A DNA stretch of 64,000 bases. Origin: Paraspadella gotoi. Its lineage: Eukaryota > Chaetognatha. Position numbers and translations under genes: made by a program. Below the pieces are notes generated by a model. It was not told the DNA's origin and made no database searches. It saw nothing but the letters and a program-made list of their open reading frames with translations. Location: positions 7,226,080 to 7,290,079 of the forward strand of contig CM119269.1 in the NCBI GenBank assembly GCA_051294375.1, written 5' to 3'. Positions 1-10,400 of this stretch are shown here, piece by piece (within the stretch, counting starts at the first letter, position 1; each line of letters starts with the position of its first letter).

Positions 1-704
1 AGAAAGAAAGAGAGAAAGAAAAAGAGAGAGAGAGAGTGTGTCAGCTTTTGAGACATAAGACTCAGAAACGGGTCCCATTCCATCCAACTGTCAAAAATAA
101 TCGTTTTTCGATGATTGGCTGAGATCGTAAGCGAATTAGCGAAGACGATTCGATCCAGAAACTGCGTTTAAGTTTAGATTTGCTTAAGTTTCTTACTTTT
201 TAGTTTAAATCCGGTGGTAAGTCGCCTCAAATTTATAAATTGTATATGTTTAGTAAGTTTTATTCGATAAATGGAAGAAAGAAAACTGAATTTTATGCTT
301 TGCTTTGAACTTTGTCAATCGCTCCGAATGTTTATATATATCAACGAAGGAAGCAGGCGTGGTTTATTACGGAGAAATTAGAGGAGTTTTAGTAACAATA
401 AATACACTATTATGTAACGATAATTGACGGAGAATAAATAGACAGTAAACAAATACAATGAATAGAATTTGATGTTGATTTTTTGAAGGTAAGTTAAAGA
501 CTGATCGTGATCAAGTTCCCTCTCTTCTCACCCTGCCGTCGGTTTTCTGAGGCAAGCCTACTCTCTGATTGGAAAAAGCCAAGAGAGACAAATCATTTGG
601 TCTATCAGATCCATCTACTGGTCGATTTCCTGTGATGATATATGTATATTTTTTTTGGGGGGGGGTTCTGTAGATTGTAGTATCAGTTAAAAAAACATAA
701 ACCT

Positions 705-760
705 TAAACCACCAAAGCCTGTCCAAAGTCAGGGACAAGATAGCTTATTTTTTAATTGAA
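705..760 (+). repeat. Dispersed repeat copy 1
   Basis: Contains agcctgtccaaagtcagg followed by gacaagatagcttattt. The reverse complement of 28795-28850 carries the same string with single-base differences. Confidence 0.65.
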
Positions 761-1351
761 TGGATAATTTTTTTATATTTTCTACCAATTTCATAATAAT
801 TTTTCGATTTTTTCCGCGAGAAGAATTTCCAATTCGAATGTAAATTTTAATCGCAAATACAAGACAAATACAATCGCCCATTGGAACGGTTATCCTCTGT
901 CTCGCAAGGAGAAAATGGAGTCCATGNNNNNNNNNNNNNNNNNNNNNNNNNNNNNNNNNNNNNNNNNNNNNNNNNNNNNNNNNNNNNNNNNNNNNNNNNN
1001 NNNNNNNNNNNNNNNNNNNNNNNNNNNNNNNNNNNNNNNNNNNNNNNNNNNNNNNNNNNNNNNNNNNNNNNNNNNNNNNNNNNNNNNNNNNNNNNNNNNN
1101 NNNNNNNNNNNNNNNNNNNNNNNNNNNNNNNNNNNNNNNNNNGAATGAATTACGGACGGAAATTTATTAGCTGCCGTTTCCGACCTTATTTCTATGTATT
1201 CCTAATATATCGTAATTTGTTAAACATTAACATTTTTTAACTACCGTAGAATCTATGTATTTTTTTGTCACTGAGGCAGTATGTAGTAATTAAAATCATT
1301 TTCATTGATTTCTATATTTTATCTAAACTTTTATTTTCGTTTTACTAATCA

Positions 1352-1558
1352 ATGTTTCGAAAACAAAACAACATGAGCAACGACGATGAGGACGACGAAG
1401 ACGAAGAGGACGACGAAAACGATGCCGAAGAAGACGAGAACAAAGATGGCGACACCTACAAGGCAGACGACGACGACTTCGACGACGAGAACGACTGCGA
1501 CCTTATCTTTTCCGACAAACGGGAGGCAATCAATCAGAAATGTTATGGAGGAATCTGA
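1352..1558 (+). CDS. Unrecognised acidic ORF (Asp/Glu-rich)
   Basis: Open frame from a true ATG, 68 codons. It begins MFRKQNNMSND, continues with about 45 residues that are mostly Asp and Glu with some Asn, Lys and Ala, and ends in a mixed stretch (CDLIFSDKREAINQKCYGGI). The acidic part comes from an imperfect (GAC/GAA)n tract like many other (ACG)n tracts in this window, so this may be only a microsatellite that happens to be open. In favour of coding are the mixed GAT/GAC/GAA/GAG codons and the non-repetitive ends. No domain recognised. Confidence 0.2.
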   Translation: MFRKQNNMSNDDEDDEDEEDDENDAEEDENKDGDTYKADDDDFDDENDCDLIFSDKREAINQKCYGGI

Positions 1559-2102
1559 CAGCGAGTCTTTCGCTTTCCTCGGCGGTGATGATGAAGAAAA
1601 TACTCTGCGGGAGACGCGGTTACGCGGGTGAGGCAAGGGTGAGGCAAAGCTGAGGGATGGATGGGGTAAGGATCTGGGGAGGCACTGGGAAGTTGGGAGT
1701 GCTGAGAGGCGTAACCGGGCGTGGCGATGGTGATTGCAGTTGCGGTTGTGAAAGAGTTGATGTTTTTAGATTGTCGCTTTCTTAATTCCAATAAAATGTT
1801 TTGAGTTTCGTCGTGAAAAGTAAAACTTTTTGAAGACAATGATTTTATCTGAGGCTTTCGATAGTTAAAAAGCGCAATAAAGAATTTTTGAGTGTCGCTC
1901 GTTTTGAGACGGTACTAAATTTGTTTCGCCTCAATATTAATATTCCGTATTTTAATGTTATTCCTTAACCGTTCGATATATATTATATATACTAGTCAAT
2001 GTATTAGTAATACTATTACTATTACTATTACTACTACTAATACTATTACCCAATTCAAAGTTTACTCTTCGAATTTCAACCGAACCAAAAATTCATCCGT
2101 CG

Positions 2103-2133
<31 letters not shown>

Positions 2134-2426
2134 NNNNNNNNNNNNNNNNNNNNNNNNNNNNNNNNNNNNNNNNNNNNNNNNNNNNNNNNNNNNNNNNNNN
2201 NNNNNNNNNNNNNNNNNNNNNNNNNNNNNNNNNNTTTCACACCGTTGGGGACTGATTTTTTTTCTCGGTTCCACGAAATGTAGTAACGTATTCCACTCTG
2301 AGGAGATTAAGTTCACTTACTCAGCACCGAAGGGAGGCTTCGGGCAATTCCCAAAGGAAGATGAGCTTCGCAGCATTCGGTGACAAGTTTACTTCCTGGT
2401 AGTAAAGTCACTCTTTTTAATTATGT

Positions 2427-2584
2427 ATTAGGAAATTTTTATTGTTTGCCAATACAACGATTTTTATTGTCATAGAACATGTTTCATGCTTCAAAAGCTG
2501 ATGAAGACTCGAATCAACAGAGTCGAAACATGTTCTATGACAATAAAAATCGTTGTATTGGTAAACAATAAACATTTCCTAATA
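2427..2584. repeat. Near-perfect inverted repeat (59-bp arms)
   Basis: The left arm (2427-2485) and right arm (2525-2584) are reverse complements with only a few mismatches around a 39-base spacer. The outer ends carry tattaggaaat / atttcctaatat and the inner ends catgtttc / gaaacatg. The apex contains ctgatga, a 5-bp stem (gactc/gagtc with a 9-base loop) and gaaa. It could be a small palindromic mobile element or the source of a long hairpin RNA. Confidence 0.85.
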
Positions 2585-3071
2585 TATTCACTTAGCAATG
2601 AAAAGAGAGAAAATAATACAATGTCTACTAATTATGTATGAAATTGAATTCATTGAATATTGAGTAATCTTTCGGTTTCAGGTTTCGCTTTTTTAAAGTC
2701 CCTTTTTTGTTAGTCAGTCGATCCGTCCTTTTGTCTGTATGTCCCTCCTCAGTCATTCTCGCGTTTTAAATTAATTTAATTTAGGTAATAATGCACAATT
2801 GTGATGAATAATCTGAAAATGTTTCATACTTGTGTAGCGGAAAATACGCCGATTATGTGATTTCACGATCTTACATGATCAATTGATCATGAAGTCAATA
2901 TAGCTGGTTTTGCTTAATACTTCGTTATTTATTTATTATACTTCATATATCAGTAATAAACCATTAGATGCTTGTTGCGCATCTGATTATACTTGTGTAC
3001 TCCAGATATCATATGAAAATCATCTGCAGAACGTACGTCTTTCTGCAACGGCGATTTAAAAGAGCGCCGCA

Positions 3072-3376
3072 ATGTCTTCAAGATCGGGGGGGCGCCCGGT
3101 TTGGGGACGAATGATGCACGACGGGATTAATTTTGGGCGGAGCGATGTTCGGGGTCTCGACGTCGACGGACCCGGGAAATTCAGCGTCTACGCGGAGACG
3201 TATCCAACGAAGGCCTTTGACAGACGCACTTGCGCCTCAGACGAGACGATTCGAGTCATCGCCGAACCGGCGGCGCGCCACGTCAGCGCGGAGGACACGG
3301 GATTTTTAATCAAGGTTCACATCGTGAGAACGCTGACCCTAGGAAAAGACGCGCAGAAGATCGAAGGCGAAAACTC
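3072..3376 (+). CDS. Ornithine decarboxylase/antizyme inhibitor-like, barrel C-terminal exon on the opposite strand
   Basis: Plus-strand open segment whose product contains MMHDGINFG, GLDVDGPGKF and later ETIRVIAEPAARHVSAEDTG. These align with human ODC FDMGAEVGF, LLDIGGGF and GVRIIAEPGRYYVASAFT, so it follows on from the exons at 4101-5251 but lies on the other strand. The likely donor is gtatgt at 3377. The exact 5' boundary is uncertain; the recognisable part starts near 3110. Two PLP phosphate-binding features look altered: the Gly-rich loop GGGF reads DGPGKF, and the Gly-Arg after AEP (human R277) reads Ala-Ala. E274 is retained. That fits a non-catalytic relative such as an antizyme inhibitor, or sequence error. 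Downstream (3400-3510) there is only a weak W-x-P-C resemblance to the ODC C-terminal WGPTCD motif, not annotated. Confidence 0.75.
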
Positions 3377-3765
3377 GTATGTTCACTTAAGCCCTAAGAT
3401 AGAACCGACTGGTCTTAGCTGGTCAGTTTGGACCCCCTGTTCGACCAGAACGAGGCTCTTCTCCCCACTCATGAACAACGTTTCCTTTTCCTTCACTCGG
3501 GGTGAATAACTCTGACGCCTCAGCAAATACAGTTGTTGCGATCGGGACGTTGTAGCGGGCCCAACTTTGCATATGGCACGACTTACGTGGCCTCAGAGAT
3601 ATTTGAGTGGCCAGATATGCAATTCGCAGTCATTTACATATTCACTCGATGAGTCGGTGGGTGCATACGGGCCTATTATTCTGGATAATTTCAATGTGAT
3701 TTGGACCTCTAGTATCACGCATGTTGCTTTCGACGTTATGACCATTGATATTATTTAGTTCCGGT

Positions 3766-4100
3766 NNNNNNNNNNNNNNNNNNNNNNNNNNNNNNNNNNN
3801 NNNNNNNNNNNNNNNNNNNNNNNNNNNNNNNNNNNNNNNNNNNNNNNNNNNNNNNNNNNNNNNNNNNNNNNNNNNNNNNNNNNNNNNNNNNNNNNNNNNN
3901 NNNNNNNNNNNNNNNNNNNNNNNNNNNNNNNNNNNNNNNNNNNNNNNNNNNNNNNNNNNNNNNNNNNNNNNNNNNNNNNNNNNNNNNNNNNNNNNNNNNN
4001 NNNNNNNNNNNNNNNNNNNNNNNNNNNNNNNNNNNNNNNNNNNNNNNNNNNNNNNNNNNNNNNNNNNNNNNNNNNNNNNNNNNNNNNNNNNNNNNNNNNN
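3766..4100. other. Assembly gap inside the ODC-like locus
   Basis: Run of 335 N. It separates ODC-like exons that read on opposite strands. The missing protein, about 45 residues including the SFHVGSG-type motif, should lie in this gap or at its edges if a single gene is present. Confidence 0.95.
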
Positions 4101-4290
4101 TTGATGCCGGCGTCTTTAGCGTCTTGAAGGAGGCGTGGGGCGTCTTCAACGTCGACGCCGAATTTGGAAGACAATTCAAAATTGCAGGAAGGGTTGTGGA
4201 CGCGGAGGCGGAGGAGGGCGAAGCAGTTGGGATGGAGGCGGTGTAGCTTGGCCAACTCTGCCGTGGAATCAAAGACCAGGAGGTTGACCC
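4101..4290 (-). CDS. Ornithine decarboxylase/antizyme inhibitor-like, third recognised exon (cut by gap)
   Basis: Minus-strand exon opening after the acceptor ccaccag (4297-4291) with GG, which completes the glycine codon split across the intron (ATT G / GG GTC AAC). It encodes VNLLVFDSTAELAKLHRLHP, then ALLRLRV, then LSSKFGVDVEDAPRLLQDAK. This matches human ODC MMTFDSEVELMKVARAHP, LVLRI (R154) and LSVKFG (K169). The reading runs into the N gap at 4100, which would hide the next strand with the SFHVGSG motif (H197, S200). The protein-level match and phase agreement with the previous exon make the call firm. The 3' end is unknown because of the gap. Confidence 0.87.
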
Positions 4291-4398
4291 CTGGTGGGGA
4301 TAAAGGACGAAGGGTGTGTCAAAGGTGCAATGATGAGAAAAAATTATTTATGAAGAGATAATGTTGCAATAAGAAGATAATTATTCTTATTTCTTAGT

Positions 4399-4403
<5 letters not shown>

Positions 4404-4465
<62 letters not shown>

Positions 4466-4466
4466 T
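4404..4466. repeat. (CT)n microsatellite in ODC-like intron
   Basis: About 27 uninterrupted CT units plus impure flanks, lying directly after the 5' splice site of the minus-strand exon at 4476. Confidence 0.95.
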
Positions 4467-4475
4467 CCTCTTCAC

Positions 4476-4647
4476 CAATTTCCTCGGCGAAAACAAGATG
4501 CGACTCGAATTTCGTGGGATTCGAAAATACGATCTTGTCCGGGTTGCAGCGCAGCTTCAGCATCATCTTCATCTCGTTGGCGGAAGCGCAGTCAAAGCCG
4601 CAGCCGCTGCCCAACAGCGCAGCGGCGAGTCGCTCGTCCGGGTTCAC
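4476..4647 (-). CDS. Ornithine decarboxylase/antizyme inhibitor-like, second recognised exon
   Basis: Minus-strand exon of 57 codons plus one base. The acceptor is ccttcag at 4654-4648. The donor is gtgaag directly after ATTG, giving phase 1. It encodes VNPDERLAAALLGSGCGFDC followed by ASANEMKMM and later KIVFSNPTKFESHL. This matches the ODC block with the conserved FDCAS (human D88), the glutamate corresponding to E94, and the RIIYANPCK-like strand. It joins the upstream exon in phase (FYAFK then VNPDER, compare human FYAVKCNDS). The donor lies only about 10 bases from a (GA)n microsatellite at 4404-4466, so the start of the following intron is almost pure purine. Family assignment is very likely right; the length agrees with ODC without gaps. 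Confidence 0.88.
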
Positions 4648-4939
4648 CTGAAGGCGGAAAGATAGAAAGTGAATGAGAGAAAGATACTTTTTTAATAAAA
4701 ACAAACATTTGAAAATATATTTACTGCTACATTATAATTGATACTGCATTGTCCGAAATTCCGAAATAAGTTAAAACGTAATTACATTTGAGATGGATTT
4801 TAATTTCAAAACAAACAAAGTAAAATCTTTTTTGTTGGAAGACGCTGTTTTTAATTTCTAACATTTTAATTTAAATTTTAAAGTCAAAATGGTAGAATTA
4901 AAATTATATTGTATTTATATGAAATAACTTAACATTAAC

Positions 4940-5251
4940 CTTGAAGGCGTAAAAGAGTTCGACGCGCGGCATGAGGCGGCGCCACTCGCTCACTACATCA
5001 AGGGCCACGCCCACATCGATGACGAGGACCGGACAATCTGAAAAATTCCCGGCGCCGAGAATTTTTTTAAAGACGGCGTCCAATTTTCGGCGCGTGACTA
5101 CGTCGACTTCGTTGAGAGACGAGAGATGGAAGATGCCGTCGATGCCATTGGTGGCGTCGGTGCCATTTGTGGCGTCAGTGCCATTGGTGGCGTCGGTGCC
5201 ATTGGTGGCGTCGGTGACATTGGTAGCGTCGGTGCCATTGGAGTTGAATGC
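4940..5251 (-). CDS. Ornithine decarboxylase/antizyme inhibitor-like, N-terminal exon
   Basis: Internal exon of a fold-type III PLP decarboxylase-family protein. ODC makes putrescine from ornithine in the cytosol; antizyme inhibitors are its non-catalytic relatives. Read on the minus strand it is 104 codons, phase 0 at both ends. It follows an acceptor (gattag, 5257-5252) whose TAG is an in-frame stop, so the exon must begin there, and it ends at AAG followed by gttaatg. The first third is a six-residue repeat (N-G-T-D-A-T) from an 18-bp minisatellite. The last third ends MPRVELFYAFK, matching the ODC segment around the PLP-binding lysine (human K69, FYAVK). The next exon (4476-4647) continues the alignment without a break. 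The start codon must lie upstream, above 5257, and was not found. Family is confident; ODC versus antizyme inhibitor is not settled. Confidence 0.85.
5138..5243 (-). repeat. 18-bp coding minisatellite (about 6 copies)
   Basis: About six copies of an 18-base unit (gccattggtggcgtcggt on the plus strand) inside the ODC-like N-terminal exon. On the minus strand they encode repeats of N-G-T-D-A-T with few substitutions. The length is a multiple of three and the frame stays open, so the array behaves as a coding expansion upstream of the conserved barrel. Confidence 0.85.
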
Positions 5252-5299
5252 CTAATCTTTTTCCATTTAACTACTTCAAGTTTCGGTTTTTTAAATTTC

Positions 5300-5576
5300 G
5301 ATAATTTAATTTACTTTTAGGTTCTGGTTTATATATTGTTAAACTATACGTATTATAATATTCTCAAAGATTTCTTTTTAAAATCTTAAGTTTTATATAT
5401 TAACTAATAACTAGTGATCAAAATATAAAACTTACCTTTAAATTTTTTAGGGCATGAAATCTGAATCCTTCCATTGTTACGCAAAATAAATATTTGGAGA
5501 AAAAGAAAATGGAATTTTTTTGAAAGTTTTGCCGATCGAGTGGCTGATCTTTTAAGTGGAGCATTTATGCCGTCAA

Positions 5577-5607
<31 letters not shown>

Positions 5608-6200
5608 TTTAACTCAAGTTCAGTTTTGATGTTTACTGAGTGCAAATATCAGATTATTTTCTCCAAATCGAGGTTAATATGACGTTCCTAATCCAAAAAA
5701 AGATCATTTTTAACTGACTAGTTTTTGGCGTTTTCTTTTCTTTTGACCTTTATATAAGTTTTTCTTTTGTTTCAGTACAACATTTTATTAACGTTTATTT
5801 CCTTTTTTTTACATTACATTTTTGTTTTTAATGTTTCTAACGTTTTTATCATTTGACGTTTTTAGCATTTGACTTTTTAAACATTTCTTTTGAATTTGTT
5901 ACTGACATTTGTTTTTACCGTTTTTAATGAAGTGGTTTTTTATTTTTTAGTAATGTTATTAGTGTTTTTTACTATTTTTGGTTATCAGTGTAGTTTTTAT
6001 TTGTTTACCGTTACTGTTTTTTGTATTCAATTATGTTAATATCGTTTTTGTTATTAATAAAAAAAAAACTATCGTCTTTGCATGCATACTGGTACAATGA
6101 TACTTTGTGTGCTGTTTGAAAACATTATAATATTAATAAAAAAGAAGAAATAAAAAAATGAAAAATCCATCCATGGTAGTGCATAAAGAAAAATAAGTGG
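5300..6200. other. AT-rich spacer without recognised gene
   Basis: T-rich sequence with a short (CT)n at 5577-5601 and many degenerate 'acgttttt' words between 5720 and 6060. No splice-bounded coding segment seen. Confidence 0.5.
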
Positions 6201-7064
6201 ATAGTTGATTATCTTGACTTCCGATCGAACTTATCTCTTCTCAGTGATGATATTTGGTTTCTTCCCCTTTTCCCCGTCGTTGTCGTCGTCCTCATCGTCG
6301 TCGTCGTCGTCGTTGTCGTCGTCGTCTCCTCAGTTTTGACAGATGAATGCGGTTTCTCTCTGCGTTTGACGTTTCTGGATTGACTCACTCTCTCTCTCTC
6401 ATCTCTCATCTCGCTCTGTCCTCTCTGCTCTTCTCTCGCTCTCCTCGTCTCCTCATCGTCTCATGCCTCTCTCTCCTCTCTCTCTCTCTCGGCCTCTTCA
6501 CCTCGCATCGAGCTCCTCAGTTTTGTTTCACTCTCTCTTTGTCGCTCTGATTGGCTTCCTCTTTGACTTTCAACTCCTCTTTATTTCTCATTGTCTTTTC
6601 CGGGCCTTCTCTGACAGGTTGAATGGATCGCTAGCTAACTTTCTCCATCGCTAACTGACTTGAACCGACAGTTATTGCAATGTGGCGCTAACTTTTTCTC
6701 TCCATCATTTATGCTGATGCCATTCTCCAACGAATTTAGCGGAACTATTTACATGTGATTCAACTCACACTTAAAGCATTATTACTTGCAGTTTGTATCC
6801 TATGGAGTCATCACCCATAATAAATACTTTGCCTCTTTCGAGCGATTATCACTCATAATTTTTGCTACTCCTAATCACCATCTACTTGCCACTTCTCATC
6901 ACTATCAAATTTACCCCTCCTCAAAACCATCGACTTTGCCACTTCTCATCACCATCAACTTTGCTACTCTTCAATGCGATTCGTTTTTCTGCTCTCCAAA
7001 GTCATCCGCAATGCCTTGTCTTCAAGCATCCAAGTTATTTCCGGAGAGGGAAAAAAAGAGGAAG

Positions 7065-7065
<1 letters not shown>

Positions 7066-7113
<48 letters not shown>
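7066..7113. repeat. (AG)n microsatellite
   Basis: About 23 AG units with impure A-rich 5' flank. Confidence 0.95.
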
Positions 7114-7118
<5 letters not shown>

Positions 7119-7356
7119 CCTCGATTTTCCGCTTCGCTCTCGATAATTGATTTCCGTTGTTTATTACAAGAATAAAAAATCCAGTGAAAATAATTTTATT
7201 TTTTATTTCGGGTTGGAATCGTCCGAGACTCGAATCGTGATTTTCTTGTGGGATTCACCGAGAAATCTCTTCACTATGGTTCGGAAATTCCTTCACAATC
7301 GCGTCTCTATTAAGAGAGAGTAGGAAGGGAATGTAAAGTTAGAGAGAAAGAGAGAA

Positions 7357-7387
<31 letters not shown>

Positions 7388-8679
7388 TAAAGCCTGCAGA
7401 GAGTATGTATTCGTATCAATCGACCAACTCGCGATTCTCTCGGAATCTCTCCCTCATTTGGTTTAAAAAACAAACTCGCCTCACTTCCACAATGACTTCG
7501 TTTCCGCCCAGAGAAAGAGTCCAGGTCTGCGCTAATGATCGCGAAACTCGCTTACCTACATAAACTGACCTTAAATCTGTCTCGGCTTAATAACTCAACG
7601 CAACTTTCGTTTGGTGTTTGGACCCGCCCAACCCCACAGCTGGCATCAACCCCAGAAGGCACGAAGGCCTTGTGATCTTAAGTATTATTAAGGTAAGTAC
7701 AATCCTTCAATTCACGATCTATTCTGGATTCGCTTCCATCGAAGTCTCCTTCCAGACCCCAACACCACCTCCCCCCCNNNNNNNNNNNNNNNNNNNNNNN
7801 NNNNNNNNNNNNNNNNNNNNNNNNNNNNNNNNNNNNNNNNNNNNNNNNNNNNNNNNNNNNNNNNNNNNNNNNNNNNNNNNNNNNNNNNNNNNNNNNNNNN
7901 NNNNNNNNNNNNNNNNNNNNNNNNNNNNNNNNNNNNNNNNNNNNNNNNNNNNNNNNNNNNNNNNNNNNNNNNNNNNNNNNNNNNNNNNNNNNNNNNNNNN
8001 NNNNNNNNNNNNNNNNNNNNNNNNNNNNNNNNNNNNNNNNNNNNNNNNNNNNNNNNNNNNNNNNNNNNNNNNNNNNNCCCCGTTCACCCTCCCTCCTTCC
8101 ATACCTCCAAACGATTTCTTTCTCTCTCGTCTCAATCCAGAAATTATAATCTCGTTTGCATATTGCAGTTCTACAAATAATGCAGCTGAAGTTCAATCAA
8201 AACAACAAAACATTATGAAAATTGATTAATTAAGAACAAAATGTTTATTCGTCGATATGTGGTTTGGAGCGAAGCTTCGGAAGTCTGGCTTTTGTTGCCG
8301 AAAGTGGGCGTAGTTGTTGTTTTAACCTCAAACGCGTCGAGAATGGAATGTCGACTATTAAATCAAAGCGAAAGAGATGGAACAAAATATATTTTATCTC
8401 GGCCCTTTACTTTAACACATTATAATTAAATATTTTTGTGTATATTTTATAAACTAAGCATTAAATATTTATGACGTTTTATGAAAAATAAAACCGTGAC
8501 TGTTTACGCAATAAACACTTTATTAATGTTGCTTCCAGAAATGGTATATTTCGATTTTCTTTTTCCTCCTATAAAAAGGACCCTGTGTAGCTTATTTAGA
8601 GCTTTTTTATCCAAATTATCCTTGCAAGAAGCGAAATACCGCATGTTTAGAATCGGGACAAACTCAATTTATGCGACTT

Positions 8680-8683
8680 CCTC

Positions 8684-8715
<32 letters not shown>

Positions 8716-8869
8716 CGACGACTTATTTCCATCAATGCGATGGGCAAAACGTTTATCGTCTTTCCGAATGCGATCCTCGTTTGACACGGTTTTCGAGTGA
8801 GTTGTTGTTTTCTTCCGCGTGCTCGTTGTTGTAGTTGTTATTTTGACACGTCGTCGTTTGTTTTCGCCA

Positions 8870-8900
<31 letters not shown>

Positions 8901-8910
8901 TTTTGTTTTC
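8680..8910. repeat. (CGT)n / (ACG)n trinucleotide tracts
   Basis: Two tracts of tandem tcg/gtc triplets (about 8686-8724 and 8868-8902) separated by mixed sequence. The same triplet recurs near 1385, 6290, 18095, 22000, 29320, 50230, 54690, 60010 and 60955. Confidence 0.9.
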
Positions 8911-9059
8911 GTCGTGATCGTCGAGAAATTTCAACTTCGTCGTTATTCTCCTCTTCCACATTCCTCCTCTTTTTCCTCTTTTTTCTTTCTTTCCTTCCTC
9001 CCTTCCTTTCTCCTCGCCTTATCCCGTCTCATCTTCTTCGCTTTTTCTTTTCTTTCCTC

Positions 9060-9370
9060 CCTCCCTCCCTCTTTCACGGACATTCCTTTCCTTCTTCTTC
9101 CTTCCTCCTCACGATCTTTTCTTCATTCCTCTCTCCCTCCCTCTTTCACGGACATTCCTTTCCTTCTTCTTCCTCCTCTTCACGATCTTTGGTTCTTTCC
9201 TCCCTCTCTTCACGGACATTCCTTTCCTTCTTTTCTTCCTCCTCTTCACGATCTTTATTTCTTTCACCTCTCTCTTTCACGGACATTCCTTTCCTTCTTC
9301 TTCCTTCCCTCCACGATCTTTCCTCATTTCCTCCCTCTCTCCCTCCCTCTTTCACGGATATTCCTCCTGT
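9060..9370. repeat. Pyrimidine-rich minisatellite (about 65-74 bp unit, 5 copies)
   Basis: The phrase acggacattcctttccttct recurs at about 9076, 9148, 9213 and 9280, with a variant at 9354. Spacings are 65-74 bases. Stop-free frames on both strands here are by-products of the pyrimidine bias. Confidence 0.85.
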
Positions 9371-9473
9371 CTTCCTCCTCTTCCTCCTCCTTCGCCTCCC
9401 CATCATCGCTATTCTGACCACGCGCCATTCGAGGGGTTGATTGGATTTGCCGTTTACAGTGATATAAACGGAG

Positions 9474-9474
<1 letters not shown>

Positions 9475-9514
<40 letters not shown>
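9475..9514. repeat. (GGC)n microsatellite
   Basis: About 13 consecutive GGC/GCG triplets, flanked by GC-rich sequence. Confidence 0.95.
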
Positions 9515-9515
<1 letters not shown>

Positions 9516-10089
9516 CCCGACGGCGAGAGAGGTTTAGGCCGCGAGAGAGGGCATAGAAGGTGGGGTGTTAAGTGGCTGAAGTTGTTGAAGTTGGTGGGCG
9601 TGGCGGAAATGTGGTTGTGGAGGAGAATGTGGATAAAGGCTCTGTGGATGATGAACAGAGACCGCTTGCTGTTGAAGTTTCTGAGAACCGGAAAAAGCAA
9701 TGAGATGCTTGAGTGCTGGCGTAAGCGAAAAATGATCATGATGGAGAAGAAGTTAGGCTTTGTAGTTAAAATGATGAAGTACGATTAGATTGAACGACGC
9801 TGTCGAGAAATTAATCTTTCAGGACTCACCTGCTGAATTCGGGTAAGTCGTGTACGATGATGTGGACTCGATTGTGGAAGAGCTGTGAAAGTTTTTGGTC
9901 ACAGTCGGATGATGGGTGGGCGTTTGAGCGGATAGCGACGGATTTGACCGGAGTGGGGAGGTGGAAGAGGGGGGAAGGAAAGGGAGGTAAAAGATGGCGG
10001 GAGGAGGGAGGTGGAAGGGGGGGGAGAGGGAAAGCAAAGCTAGACGGCGTCAGCCGGCGGTCAGTCTTCGCTCTCGGGAATAAGCAAAA

Positions 10090-10400
10090 ACGCGAAAGGT
10101 GAAAATCCCGCGAGTTATTGTGATCCCGTCGGTGAGAAGGAAAAAACGCCGTTCGTGAAAGAGAAATTGCGCATCGGCGAAATGAGAATTGCCATCTGTG
10201 AAAAAAAACAAAGTGGGAATTGGCATTTGCAGGGGAAAAAAAGGGAGTAATTGTCGTCTGCAAAAAAAATGGAATTGCACTAAGTGAAAATGGGACTTTT
10301 TATCTATGAAAAAAAAGATTTTCATTTGTACCAAAAACATATCAGGCTTCCATGGGTGAAAAGGAAATTTTTCTCTTTGAAAATGGAATTGCAGGTTTTG
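10090..10400. repeat. Degenerate tandem repeat, unit about 30 bp
   Basis: Words such as gtgaaaa, gggaattgc and tctgtgaaaaaa recur in the same order about ten times with drift and A-run length changes. Confidence 0.6.

Noticed and set aside
3400-3510. Continuation of the ODC-like exon into a C-terminal WGPTCD-like motif
   Set aside because: In one frame W-T-P-C and in another a DPLFDQ...LLP string give partial resemblance, but neither is good enough and the frames conflict. Left unannotated.
8797-9739. Open frames of up to 206 codons on both strands
   Set aside because: Driven by a pyrimidine-rich minisatellite, (CGT)n and (GGC)n tracts; no domain and no consistent splice sites.
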